Below are positions 44,376-53,429 of a stretch of 64,000 bases of DNA, piece by piece. Position numbers and translations under genes: made by a program. Location: NCBI RefSeq assembly GCF_016904945.1, contig NZ_JADIKF010000032.1, forward strand, positions 1 to 64,000. Reading direction: 5' to 3'. How positions within the stretch are numbered: the first letter of the stretch is position 1; every line of letters starts with the position of its first letter. This stretch comes from Dyella mobilis. GTDB lineage: Bacteria > Pseudomonadota > Gammaproteobacteria > Xanthomonadales > Rhodanobacteraceae. Under the pieces are notes generated by a model that made no database searches, was not told where the DNA came from, and saw only the letters and a list, made by a program, of their open reading frames with translations.

Positions 44376-46499
44376 GTGCATCTGAAAACGACCATCGGGT
44401 TTGCACTGGCTTTTTTTGCCATGGGCGCCACGGCAAGCCATGCGGGCGACGTATCGCCGGCAGGAACGTCCACGTCGAATGCCGACCCCTATCTGTGGCT
44501 TGAGGATGTGCGCAGCCCCCACGCCATGGCTTGGGTACGTGCGCAAAATGCCTCGACGCAAAAGCAGTTCGCGAGCACCCCTGAATTCGCCGGCACTCGC
44601 GATCGGCTGCTTGGTGTATACGGTTCCGATGCACACATTCCCTACGTCTATCGGCAAGGCAGCTACCTGTATAACTTCTGGCAGGACAAGGCCCACCCAC
44701 GCGGCATCTGGCGCCGTACGACCCTGGCCGAATATCGCAATACCCAGCCCCATTGGGAGCTGTTGCTGGACGTCGACGCCCTCAACAAAGCGCAGAACAG
44801 CCACGCGGTGTTCAAGGGCGCCGAATGCCTCGAACCGGCCTTCAAGCGCTGCCTGATCAGCTTTTCTCCCGACGGCGGCGATGCGGTGGCGGTACGCGAA
44901 TTCGACGTGCCCAGTCGCTCCTTCGTCGAAGGCGGCTTCGCGCTGCCTGCCGCAAAGAGCACTGTCGGCTGGATTGACGAAAACCATCTGTACGTAAGCA
45001 CGGACTTCGGGCCGGGCTCGCTCACCGATTCCGGCTACCCGCGCATCGTCAAGCGATGGACGCGTGGCACGCCGCTTTCAGCAGCCACCACGGTCTTCGA
45101 AGCGGGAACGAAGGATCTGTCGGCCTCGGCCAACCACGATCCGACACCGGGCTACGAGCGCGACATCGCCTCGGTCTACCGGGATTTCTTTCACACCGAC
45201 AGCTACCTGCTGGAAAACGGCAAGCGCATCCACATCGACGTGCCCGGCGACGCCCTGCCTTCCACGTTTCGCCAATGGCTATTGGTTCAACTTCGCACGG
45301 CGTGGACCACGGGCGGCAAGACGTATCCGCCGGGCGCCCTGCTTGCCATCAAGTTCGACGACTTCATGGCGGGCAAGCGGGATTTCACCACGCTGTTTTC
45401 CCCCAGTGCACACAGTGCACTTTCCGGCTACAGCTGGACCCGCCACCACCTCATTCTCAATGTATTGGACGACGTAAAGAGCCGGCTCGAGATCGTGACG
45501 CCGCAGGCCGATGGCCAGTGGCTGCATCAGTCCCTGGCCGGTGCCCCAAGCTTCAGCAGCATCGACGTATCCGGCGGCGATCCCGAGCACGACGATGAGT
45601 ATTGGCTCACGGTCAATGGTTTTCTGCATCCCACGTCATTCGCACGGGGCGTGATTGGCCAGGGTGCACCGGAAATTCTCAAACAGGCGCCGGCTTACTT
45701 CGATGCGTCCGCATTCAATGTCAGCCAGCACTTTGCCACGTCGAAAGATGGCACGCGCATTCCCTACTTCGAGGTCGACCCCAAGGGCATGAAGCTGGAC
45801 GGCAGCAATCGCACGCTGCTCTACGGCTACGGCGGCTTCGAAATATCGATGCTGCCCTCCTACAGCGGAGGCCTCGGCCGCGGCTGGCTGGAGCGCGGCG
45901 GCGTGTATGTGCTCGCCAATATCCGTGGCGGCGGCGAATACGGCCCGCAATGGCATCTCGGTGCGATGCAGGCCAATACACCGCTCATCTACCAGGACTT
46001 TGCCGCCGTTGCGCAAGACCTGATCGCCCGTGGCGTTACCTCAGCGCAACACCTGGGCGCGCAGGGCGACAGCAAGGGTGGTTTGCTGGTCGGCAACATG
46101 CTTACCCAGTATCCGCAACTGTTCGGCGCGATCGTCTGCGGCATGCCGCTACTGGACATGAAGCGCTACACGCATCTTGCGGCCGGCGCTTCCTGGGTAG
46201 CCGAATACGGCGATCCGGATGACCCCAGGCAATGGGCTTTCATTAAAACCTTTTCGCCTTATCACAATCTGAAAAGCGGCACCCATTACCCCGCGGTGCT
46301 GTTCTATACCGCCACCAGCGACGACCGCGTCGGTCCCGTGCAGGCGCGCAAGATGGCGGCGAAGATGCAGGGCATGGGCGTGAAAAAGGTGTGGTTCTAC
46401 GAAAACACCGAAGGCGGGCACAGCGGCATGGCGGACTACCGTCAGGCGGCTTTCCGCTACGCGCTGACTTACGATTTTCTTTGGGATGCGCTCAAGTAA
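44376..46499 (+). CDS. Secreted S9-family prolyl oligopeptidase-like peptidase
   Basis: 707-residue serine peptidase with signal peptide (TIGFALAFFAMGATASHA). It has a seven-bladed propeller-like N-terminal region and a hydrolase domain: nucleophile GDSKGGLL (Ser566; most relatives have GGSNGG), acid SDDRVGP (Asp649/650) and TEGGHSGM (His682). It cuts short peptides, typically after Pro. I prefer the GTG at 44376, which has GGGGAG upstream, over the ATG at 44343 without a ribosome binding site. Periplasmic or secreted, alongside the M1 aminopeptidase in the same region, consistent with peptide scavenging. Confidence 0.88.
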   Translation: MHLKTTIGFALAFFAMGATASHAGDVSPAGTSTSNADPYLWLEDVRSPHAMAWVRAQNASTQKQFASTPEFAGTRDRLLGVYGSDAHIPYVYRQGSYLYNFWQDKAHPRGIWRRTTLAEYRNTQPHWELLLDVDALNKAQNSHAVFKGAECLEPAFKRCLISFSPDGGDAVAVREFDVPSRSFVEGGFALPAAKSTVGWIDENHLYVSTDFGPGSLTDSGYPRIVKRWTRGTPLSAATTVFEAGTKDLSASANHDPTPGYERDIASVYRDFFHTDSYLLENGKRIHIDVPGDALPSTFRQWLLVQLRTAWTTGGKTYPPGALLAIKFDDFMAGKRDFTTLFSPSAHSALSGYSWTRHHLILNVLDDVKSRLEIVTPQADGQWLHQSLAGAPSFSSIDVSGGDPEHDDEYWLTVNGFLHPTSFARGVIGQGAPEILKQAPAYFDASAFNVSQHFATSKDGTRIPYFEVDPKGMKLDGSNRTLLYGYGGFEISMLPSYSGGLGRGWLERGGVYVLANIRGGGEYGPQWHLGAMQANTPLIYQDFAAVAQDLIARGVTSAQHLGAQGDSKGGLLVGNMLTQYPQLFGAIVCGMPLLDMKRYTHLAAGASWVAEYGDPDDPRQWAFIKTFSPYHNLKSGTHYPAVLFYTATSDDRVGPVQARKMAAKMQGMGVKKVWFYENTEGGHSGMADYRQAAFRYALTYDFLWDALK

Positions 46500-46538
46500 C
46501 GGCCATAAATTTATTTAAAATCAATTATTAAGAGACGG

Positions 46539-46558
46539 CCGCCCCATGCCCGGGGCGG
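46539..46558 (+). terminator. GC-rich hairpin after the S9 peptidase
   Basis: CCGCCCC (46539-46545), loop ATGCCC, GGGGCGG (46552-46558). No U-tract follows; an A/T-rich run lies upstream (46507-46530). Possible terminator. Confidence 0.4.
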
Positions 46559-46590
46559 TCTCACGCTACGACGACTTTTGACGGGCCATC

Positions 46591-48495
46591 ATGACCGACG
46601 TGCCATTCCTGCGCATGCGCAGGTACGCTTGGCGTCGCAAGAAACAGCCGCCCCTGGCCTGGCACTCCCGCACGTTCGTTGGTCAACAACCTAACCTTCG
46701 TCCGAGGTTGCACGTGAATGCGATCAATCACGATGGTCCGCCCGCCAGAGAACAGAAGCGCCTGACGGATCTCAAATCTCTCAATCTGCTCGATTCACCA
46801 CGTGAAGAGCAATTCGAAGTCATTACGCAATTGGCCGCCAAGTCATTGGATACGCCGATTGCATTGATCTCATTGCTGGATCTGCACAGGCAATGGTTCA
46901 AGTCGTGCGTCGGCCTGGATGTCGCGGAAACGCCCAGGGATATTTCCTTGTGCACCGAAGCCATTAAAGAGGAAGAAATGTTGGTGGTCGAAGACGCCAG
47001 CACCGATCCTCGCTTTGCCGACAATCCCATGGTCACCGGCGAGCCGCACATAAGATTCTACGCGGGTGCCGTGATCCGCAGTCCGCGCGGTCAGCCGCTC
47101 GGCACGCTGTGTGTGATCGACCGCAAAGCAAGAGTGCTTACCGAATCCGAGCGCCGACAATTGCTGCGTCTTGCGCGCTTGGTGGAATCGGAAATCCGCC
47201 AGAAAAACCTGGTAGGGCAACTGCTCAGCGAAATCGAGAAAGACAAGAGCCACGGCGTGAGTGCACCGGTTCCGGGGCGCAAAGATGTCTACGATCAGCT
47301 CGCCGAACTGATGAGCAAGGGTGAGCCGCTGGTGATTGCGCTGGGAAAGGTCAGGCCGTTCGAACTAGCCTCCTCGATGCAGATCGACGACGCCACCTTG
47401 CGCAGGGAGCTGGAGCGTTGCCTCAAGGCGCTTCCGCTCGATGTCACGTTCGGCGTGTGGCGTAACGATCAATTCATCGCATTTCGCCAAGGCGTTCCGC
47501 CCGTCGCCACCACGGCGCTGCTTTCGGATCTGGAAAAAGTCTTCTACGCATCCTTTGAATCGCCGCACCACGGCCGCTACGCCACGGTATGCCTGGGCGT
47601 AAGCACATTTCCCCAGGATGGTCATTCGCCCCGCGGACTGCTGCAGCTGGCCAACAAGGTCATGCCGCCGCATACCAGCACCGACAAATTGCTCAATGTC
47701 GGCGTTTATTCCTCCGCGGGGAAAACGCCGACGCAATTCAAGGACGACATTCTCGAGCGCTTGCGCGAAGGAATCGTCCACGAGCGCTTTTACCTGGTCT
47801 ACCAACCCATCGTGGAGGTGGCGACCGGCCGGCTGGTGCGCGCCGAAGCACTGCTGCGCTGGGCCGACCCTACTCTTGGCGACGTGCCGCCGACGGATTT
47901 CATTCCCATTGCCGAGGAATCCGGCTTGATCGTGCGGATCGGCGCCTTCGTGCTGCACGAGGTCGTGCAGGATCTGATGGCATTGAAGGAACAGGGCCGC
48001 TCGATCGTACCCATCTCCATCAATATTTCCGGCAAACAATTGCGCGACCCGGAATTCACCGAGTTTCTGCGCGACGTGATGGCCAGCGCCAAGCTGGAAG
48101 CTGGCGACCTGGAGCTGGAGATCACTGAAAGCAGCCTGATCGAGGACTTGCAGCGCGCCAGCGCCACCTTGAACGACATCCACAAAACCGGTGTCACCTG
48201 CGCCATCGACGATTTCGGCGTCGGCTTTTCCTCGTTCAACTACCTGCGCCGTCTGCCGGTGAAAACGCTGAAAATCGACCGCGAATTCGTGCAATCCATC
48301 GATACCAGCGACCGGGACCGGAATATCGTGGCGGCGATCATCAGCCTGGCCCATGCCTTGGGCATGACGGTCACTGCCGAAGGCGTCGAGCAAGTAGCGC
48401 AACGCGAGCAGTTGCTGGCGCTGGGATGCGATCTCATGCAGGGCTATCTCACCGGGCGGCCCGATTCGTTCAGCAAATTGATGGAGTATTCCTGA
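46591..48495 (+). CDS. GAF - degenerate GGDEF - EAL c-di-GMP phosphodiesterase
   Basis: 634-residue cytoplasmic protein. GAF-type sensor about residues 70-200 (LLDSPREEQFEVITQLAAKSLDTPIALISL, VIDRKARVLT), a middle region of diguanylate-cyclase-like pattern without a GGDEF motif (about 235-385), and an EAL domain (about 395-630). EAL catalytic features are intact: RAEALLRW (Glu419), NISGKQL, ELEITESSL, IDDFGVGFSS, LKIDREFV, AEGVE. It should hydrolyse c-di-GMP in response to a GAF ligand or redox input. Numbering is from 46591; a GTG at 46714 with GAGG upstream is a likely alternative start that removes a basic 41-residue extension. Convergent with the TonB receptor gene. Confidence 0.88.
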   Translation: MTDVPFLRMRRYAWRRKKQPPLAWHSRTFVGQQPNLRPRLHVNAINHDGPPAREQKRLTDLKSLNLLDSPREEQFEVITQLAAKSLDTPIALISLLDLHRQWFKSCVGLDVAETPRDISLCTEAIKEEEMLVVEDASTDPRFADNPMVTGEPHIRFYAGAVIRSPRGQPLGTLCVIDRKARVLTESERRQLLRLARLVESEIRQKNLVGQLLSEIEKDKSHGVSAPVPGRKDVYDQLAELMSKGEPLVIALGKVRPFELASSMQIDDATLRRELERCLKALPLDVTFGVWRNDQFIAFRQGVPPVATTALLSDLEKVFYASFESPHHGRYATVCLGVSTFPQDGHSPRGLLQLANKVMPPHTSTDKLLNVGVYSSAGKTPTQFKDDILERLREGIVHERFYLVYQPIVEVATGRLVRAEALLRWADPTLGDVPPTDFIPIAEESGLIVRIGAFVLHEVVQDLMALKEQGRSIVPISINISGKQLRDPEFTEFLRDVMASAKLEAGDLELEITESSLIEDLQRASATLNDIHKTGVTCAIDDFGVGFSSFNYLRRLPVKTLKIDREFVQSIDTSDRDRNIVAAIISLAHALGMTVTAEGVEQVAQREQLLALGCDLMQGYLTGRPDSFSKLMEYS

Positions 48496-48528
48496 CCGTC
48501 GCCTGGCACATCCGACAACCGTCGGGAA

Positions 48529-48570
48529 TGCCGTGGACCGAGTGCGCACCATCCGACTCGGCCCACGGCA
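48529..48570. terminator. Long hairpin between convergent EAL and TonB genes
   Basis: Arms of 15 bp with one mismatch: TGCCGTGG-A-CCGAGT (48529-48543) and ACTCGG-C-CCACGGCA (48556-48570), 12-nt loop. It occupies the convergent gap and likely limits read-through from both sides; no U-tract. Confidence 0.6.
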
Positions 48571-48579
48571 CACGCTCCG

Positions 48580-51168
48580 CTAGAACTTGTAGTTCACGCC
48601 AAGGTTGACAAAGCGGCCGCGCGGATCGGCCTGGGTCAGGTCGTAATACGTGTTGGAAGGGTCCCACGGCGGCCGGCGGTTTTGCAGATTCTGTACCGCC
48701 AGCGTGATCGTCGTGTGCCGAATGCCGGAATAGGCAACGGAGAGATCGAAGGTGCTCCAGCTCTTCACCTCGGTCGGCCACTGCGGCGTCAACAGATTGG
48801 CCGGGTTCTGACGATATCCGCCGACGTAATACCAGGTCAGCGTGCTGGAAAAATCCGCCAGCGCCCAGTTCAAACCGGTAGTGCCGCGCCAATGCGGCAG
48901 CGAGCCGAAGATGTTCGTGCCGGCACTGTTGACCGGCGCCTGGCCGGCGCCCAATGGCTGGCTGTACTTGAACAACCGGGTCCAACTGCCGTCCAGTGTG
49001 AAGCTGCCGAACTGCTGGGTGTGCACCACGTGCTTGAGGTCGATATCAGCACCGTCGGTGGTCAGGCTTTGCTGGTTGATGTACTGGTTGTACAGGGTGA
49101 TGATCTGGCCCTGCGCGTTTCGGATGACGCGCGGATCCTTGTCGTCGACCATCTGCTGCTCGTTATCCGGCGCGATGATGCCGTTTTGCACGATGTGGTA
49201 GTAATCCACGCCGAAGCTGGTATTGGCCGTCGGGGAAACGACAAAGCCGGCATTCAAGTTTCTGGAGCGCTCTGGCCGCAGGTTCGGATTGGCGGCATAC
49301 ACTTCGGTAAACCCGCGTGGCTGACCGGGCGTGATGGGATCGTACGGATCGATCACCGCGTTGTATGCCACCGCCGTACTGTGTGTGATTTCCGGCAACG
49401 ACGGCGCGCGAAAGCCGCGCGAAAACGAGCCGCGCAACAGCAACCAGTCCAATGGCTGGTAGCGCAGGCTGAATTTCGGTGCGAAGGCCTTGCCGAAATC
49501 GCTGTAGTGATCCACGCGCCCGGCGACATCGGCCTCCAGCGTGCTGAGGATGGGAACGTTGAATTCCGCATAGGCCGCTTGCACGTTGCGCGAACCGTCG
49601 ATGATGTCGATGGCCGGCCGCAGCTCGGTACCCGAAAGTACCTGGGCGGAGGTCTGAGAATTCATCGATTCGTTGCGGAACTGATAGCCAGTGGCAAAAC
49701 CGACCGTGCCAGCCGGCAGATCGAACAATGACCGGGTGGCCGTGGCATCCAAAGAGGACAGCGTGCTGCTGGCGGGACGTTGCGTGGCAATGCGCAACGC
49801 ATCGGTCGCCGACGCGGGATTGTCGTCGGATGCGAGATCGTAACCGCCATCGGCCAGCAACGACTGGAACGCATAGCGGTTGCCGAAATTGGTGACGTTC
49901 TCGTCGAGCTGGCTTTCCGAGTGCTCCACGGATATATCCCAATCCCAACCGCCGTCATGCCCTTGCAGACCGGCGAGCACGCGATTGAACTGGGTGTGGT
50001 CGCGCTTGTTGCGCTGACCCAGCTGCCACAGATTGGTATTCACCGGCGTCGGCACACTGTACGGGTTGGCGGGGTTACCTACCGGCAACGTGGTATCGAT
50101 ATTCACCAACTGCTGCGTAGCGTTGTTCCACGAGCGCAGGCCACTGCCTATCGCCAATGGCGGCCCAAAGATGAAAGAGGCATTGCTGCGGCTGTAGATG
50201 GCTTCGGCGTAGGCCTGGATGCTGTCGGTGAGCTTCAGCGTTCCCTTGAGCACGGCGTGATACCGCTCGATGCCCGGAATCAGGGTCGTGTATTGCGCCG
50301 GGTTATAGGCCCATACCGTTCCGGCCATGCCCGGCGTGATGGCGCCATAAGGCACCCGCTGCACCGGACCGACCGCATTGGCAAACCCTTGCGTCGGATC
50401 GTTGTTGTAATAGTTGGTCGGCACCCACGCGAGCGTGCCGCCGGGCTGATTGCGAAAATCGCTGTTGCGCAGCCAGCTGACGTCGTCCTGGCTCAACTGA
50501 TTGCTGCGTGTACCATCCAGCGCGAAAAACACGTTGTAGCCGTCTTTCTTGATGTCGCCGTGGCCGAGCAAAATGTGGAAGTCGTGCTCCGTCTGGCCGG
50601 TACCCTCGGTGCTGCCGCCGTAACTGACGCCGGCCTCGGCGCCCTGATAATTCTGCTTGAGGATGATGTTGACCACGCCGGCAATGGCATCCGATCCATA
50701 GACTGCCGAAGCGCCGTCTTTCAGCACCTCGATCCGCTCGACCGCGGCAAGCGGCAGCGAATTGAGATCGACAAAGGTTTCCTGCAGGTTGTAGGCCGTG
50801 GCGTAGTTGGAGACGCGCTTGCCGTCGACCAACACCAGCGTGTTTTGCTGCCCCAGGCCGCGCAGTGAAATGCCAGCCGTGCCGGCCGAAAAGCTGCCGG
50901 TAAGCTGCTCGTTGACGCTGTTGCCGGTATTGGCGGAAATGGAGCGAAGGAAATCCGGCAAGGTGGTTTTGCCGCTGGCCTGGATTTGCGCCGCGGTGAT
51001 CACTTGCACCGGATTGGGCCCTTCCAGATCGGTGGTCTTGATGTTGGAGCCGGTCACCGTGACCGCCTCGAGCTGGGTGGCGTTGGCTTTGTCGGCATCC
51101 TGGGCCCGCAGCGCGGGAACTGCCAGGGTCGATGCAATGGCGAGCGTAAGCAGACTGTGCTTGAACAT
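48580..51168 (-). CDS. TonB-dependent receptor
   Basis: 862-residue outer-membrane receptor with signal peptide (LLTLAIASTLAVPALRA-Q). TonB-box-like LEAVTVTGSNIK, plug with LPDFLRSISANTGNSVNEQ, GISLRGLGQQNTLVLVDGKRV and ERIEVLKDGASAVYGSDAIAGVVNII, and a barrel ending in Phe (NLGVNYKF). The VTGSNIKTTDLEGP start and LVLVDGKRV style are typical of the large xanthomonad/sphingomonad TonB receptors for sugars, peptides or iron complexes. The ATG at 51168 is used; nine upstream codons are less likely. No substrate-specific neighbour is evident, but secreted peptidases lie nearby. Confidence 0.9.
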   Translation of the reverse strand: MFKHSLLTLAIASTLAVPALRAQDADKANATQLEAVTVTGSNIKTTDLEGPNPVQVITAAQIQASGKTTLPDFLRSISANTGNSVNEQLTGSFSAGTAGISLRGLGQQNTLVLVDGKRVSNYATAYNLQETFVDLNSLPLAAVERIEVLKDGASAVYGSDAIAGVVNIILKQNYQGAEAGVSYGGSTEGTGQTEHDFHILLGHGDIKKDGYNVFFALDGTRSNQLSQDDVSWLRNSDFRNQPGGTLAWVPTNYYNNDPTQGFANAVGPVQRVPYGAITPGMAGTVWAYNPAQYTTLIPGIERYHAVLKGTLKLTDSIQAYAEAIYSRSNASFIFGPPLAIGSGLRSWNNATQQLVNIDTTLPVGNPANPYSVPTPVNTNLWQLGQRNKRDHTQFNRVLAGLQGHDGGWDWDISVEHSESQLDENVTNFGNRYAFQSLLADGGYDLASDDNPASATDALRIATQRPASSTLSSLDATATRSLFDLPAGTVGFATGYQFRNESMNSQTSAQVLSGTELRPAIDIIDGSRNVQAAYAEFNVPILSTLEADVAGRVDHYSDFGKAFAPKFSLRYQPLDWLLLRGSFSRGFRAPSLPEITHSTAVAYNAVIDPYDPITPGQPRGFTEVYAANPNLRPERSRNLNAGFVVSPTANTSFGVDYYHIVQNGIIAPDNEQQMVDDKDPRVIRNAQGQIITLYNQYINQQSLTTDGADIDLKHVVHTQQFGSFTLDGSWTRLFKYSQPLGAGQAPVNSAGTNIFGSLPHWRGTTGLNWALADFSSTLTWYYVGGYRQNPANLLTPQWPTEVKSWSTFDLSVAYSGIRHTTITLAVQNLQNRRPPWDPSNTYYDLTQADPRGRFVNLGVNYKF

Positions 51169-51700
51169 GGAATGGCAGGTTCCTGGATACAGCATCCCTG
51201 CCCGGCCTTAGGTCGGGGGATGAGGACGCATCGATGTGGACAGCACGAAGCTGTCAGGGGAGAAACGTCGGGGTTGACGTCAGGTCAGGGCCGCGGGGAC
51301 GGCCGGTACGGCAAAAGGACTTTCAGCAACAGCATCCGCAGGCCATCTTTCGGGCTGTGCGGACAATGAATGGGCGGATGCGGATGCTGGTCATGGTGGT
51401 AATCGTGCTTGTCTGGAACCGCCATCGCAGGTATGGCGGTATAGACGTCCATTTACTCATTCGTAGGAACATCCTGTCAACGACCGATGCTTCCGAGGCC
51501 TGAACCAGCCCCTTTTTCCCAAAAATAACTTAATGCCTTGATTTTTCTGGCAATCACGATCAGCACCGGGAAAGAGCGAAACGCAAGAAAGCGCCGAAGG
51601 ATTAAGCATAGGGCTTCACGTCATATTGCCACCCATGACTCACCGACCCTCGCAGCGCCGAACATCCGGCCGGAAAAAACCCTCATTTCCATGGCGAAGC
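51169..51700. other. Long intergenic region upstream of the TonB receptor
   Basis: About 530 bp with no convincing gene. Base composition becomes visibly more A/T-rich after 51450 (for example the stretch around 51520-51545). It must contain the receptor promoter. Frames open at 51234 and 51538 have no ribosome binding site and atypical composition. Confidence 0.5.
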
Positions 51701-51737
51701 ACTGTCCGGACACCACGGACAGTTGTCCGCGGACAAC
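51701..51737. promoter_or_regulatory. Palindrome cluster with GTCCG/CGGAC units
   Basis: ACTGTCCG (51701-51708), 7 nt, CGGACAGT (51716-51723), directly followed by the perfect 14-bp palindrome TTGTCCGCGGACAA (51724-51737). The shared GTCCG/CGGAC half-sites suggest a dimeric regulator binding two adjacent sites. It lies 127 bp upstream of the small ORF at 51865 and 290 bp upstream of the serine hydrolase gene. I do not recognise the regulator. Confidence 0.6.
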
Positions 51738-51864
51738 GAGCCATGGCGCGAAAAAGCTTTAAAAATGGCGCTACTACGCGATTTTCGAGGCATCGATGAG
51801 GTTGGCATCGGCTTTGCAGTACCTACTTCGAAAGCCTCGCCCACTCATCAAAAGGACAATCGCC

Positions 51865-51951
51865 ATGAAATTCGAAACCCTGATGCTCAACAGCCTGTTC
51901 GTCGCCTGCGCCGCGATTTGCGTGTCGACCCTGGCAGCCATGCTGACCTGA
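51865..51951 (+). CDS. 28-residue hydrophobic peptide ORF
   Basis: ATG at 51865 with AAAGGA 9 bp upstream encodes 28 residues ending at TGA 51949-51951, beginning MKFETLMLNSLFVACAAICV. Residues 6-27 form a single hydrophobic segment with two Cys. The translation start context CAAAAGGACAATCGCCATG closely mirrors that of the serine hydrolase (CAAAAGGACGACCATG) 77 bp downstream, suggesting duplication of a leader or co-regulation. Could be a small membrane protein or leader peptide; expression unproven. Confidence 0.5.
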   Translation: MKFETLMLNSLFVACAAICVSTLAAMLT

Positions 51952-52028
51952 GCCTTTGCCGAAGCACTTCTTCGCTCGCGGCAGACGTTCTCGGCAACGA
52001 AACTTTCCAACCCTTCAAAAGGACGACC

Positions 52029-53225
52029 ATGACTGAGCACGTTACGCGGAATGCGACAGCTCTCACCGCCAAGATGCATGGGCTGAATTGCGCCGCGCTG
52101 ATCCTGCTCTCGATTGCCTCCGTTTCGGCCTACGCCGCAACGGCGATGACGCCAAGTGACAATCCGCTTCATTCAGCACTCGACCGCGCCGTCGACCAGG
52201 CAGCCAATCAATACTTTCGCAATCGCTGCCACGTGGGCGTTTCCATTGCTGTCGTCGAAGCCGGTCATTCCCACTACTACGACTACGGAAGCGCTTCTCG
52301 CGACAAAGCCGCATTGGCAACACCCCAGAGCATCTACGAAATCGCATCAGTCACCAAAACCTTTACCGCGACATTGGCAGCGCAAGCCATCATCGACGGG
52401 CGCATGAGCCTGGACGGAGATTTCCGTAACGATCTTCCGGGTGACTACGGCAATCTCGCCGCGAACGGTCGGCCGATCACCCTGCGCACGCTGGCCACAC
52501 ATTACTCTGGCATGCCCCGCGACATTCCCGACACCGATGCGCTCTTCGCAAACAAGAATGCACCCGACTTCAATGCTCGCATGGTCGCACTCAACCAGGG
52601 CTTCGGTCGCGAACAGTTTCTGAAGGCGCTGCACCAGACAAGGCTGCGTAGCGCGCCTGGCGAAAAGCAGGCTTACTCCAATGCCGGCTTTCTGGTGATC
52701 GGACTTGGGCTGGAAAAGGTTTACGGCATGCCGTTCGACCCATTGTTGCGTCAATACATTACGCAGCCACTGGATATGACATCCACCGGCTTTACCTTGA
52801 ATCGCAGCGAGCAATCGCGGCTGGTCACCGGCTACGATCACTACGGTCGCATCGCGCCATACCATCCGGACAACGCGGGCGCGGCATGGGGACTGTACTC
52901 ATCCACTGAAGACCTGGCGCGCTATGTCCGCTGGCAACTGGATGGCAATGATCCAGCCATCCGCCTGTCACACCAGGTCTTGATGGGCAACACGAACGAT
53001 GGCCATGCCATGGCCTGGAGTCTCGGCAACGACCACGGCCAGCCCATCATCTGGCACAGCGGCGGCAGTTTCGGCATGTCCAGCCAGGTCGTGCTCTATC
53101 CGAAACAACACGAAGGCTTTGCCTTGCTGGCCAACGATGCCTGCACCGGCACCGAAAGCGCGTTGATGGCCATCGCCCAAACCGTACATCGAAGCGGCGC
53201 ATCGGCAAAAGCGCACACGAATTGA
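52029..53225 (+). CDS. Serine hydrolase of the beta-lactamase/class C fold
   Basis: 398-residue protein with a long N-terminus and signal segment (ALILLSIASVSAYA). Active-site motifs: SVTK (Ser107, Lys110), YSN (Tyr216-Asn218) and HSGG (His343-Gly346) in place of KTG, as in class C-like esterases, D-aminopeptidases and LACTB-type hydrolases rather than true beta-lactamases. Probably periplasmic. I chose the ATG at 52029 with AAAAGGA upstream; the open frame from 51723 covers the palindromes and the tiny ORF and is unlikely to be translated. Substrate unknown. Confidence 0.87.
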   Translation: MTEHVTRNATALTAKMHGLNCAALILLSIASVSAYAATAMTPSDNPLHSALDRAVDQAANQYFRNRCHVGVSIAVVEAGHSHYYDYGSASRDKAALATPQSIYEIASVTKTFTATLAAQAIIDGRMSLDGDFRNDLPGDYGNLAANGRPITLRTLATHYSGMPRDIPDTDALFANKNAPDFNARMVALNQGFGREQFLKALHQTRLRSAPGEKQAYSNAGFLVIGLGLEKVYGMPFDPLLRQYITQPLDMTSTGFTLNRSEQSRLVTGYDHYGRIAPYHPDNAGAAWGLYSSTEDLARYVRWQLDGNDPAIRLSHQVLMGNTNDGHAMAWSLGNDHGQPIIWHSGGSFGMSSQVVLYPKQHEGFALLANDACTGTESALMAIAQTVHRSGASAKAHTN

Positions 53226-53253
53226 GCCAATGGTCGTTGCCTCGCGTGGAGAC

Positions 53254-53297
53254 AACCCCGACTCTGCTTCCGAAAAAGCCGATCAATCGGGGGTTTT
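53254..53297 (+). terminator. Possible terminator of the serine hydrolase gene
   Basis: ACCCCGA (about 53255-53261) can pair with TCGGGGG before TTTT (to 53297); an alternative short stem is CCGAT-CA-ATCGG (53279-53290). Located 30-70 bp past the stop. Confidence 0.4.
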
Positions 53298-53353
53298 GGA
53301 TGAGTATCCGTATTGGTACAACCCAAGGCGTTTCAGAACGGGAGCCAGGACAA

Positions 53354-53374
53354 GGAGCTTTAGTTACGAGCTCC
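53354..53374. repeat. REP-like hairpin GGAGCT/AGCTCC next to the RAYT remnant
   Basis: GGAGCT (53354-53359), 9-nt loop, AGCTCC (53369-53374), flanked by CAA and TGCGA. It lies 55 bp upstream of the transposase remnant, where REP sequences recognised by RAYT enzymes are normally found. Confidence 0.45.
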
Positions 53375-53429
53375 TGCGATGGACCAACTGCGAATAAGGT
53401 GGAAGGTTACCTCTATCTGCAGCCTCATC

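Noticed and set aside
51744-51757. Sigma-54-like promoter TGGCGCG...GC after the palindrome cluster
   Set aside because: The GG and GC elements are separated by 9 bp instead of the strict 10 bp, and the -12 side lacks TT before GC.
51723-52028. N-terminal extension of the serine hydrolase
   Set aside because: It covers the palindromes and the 28-residue ORF, is not hydrolase-like, and the ATG at 52029 has a clear AAAAGGA site before a signal segment.
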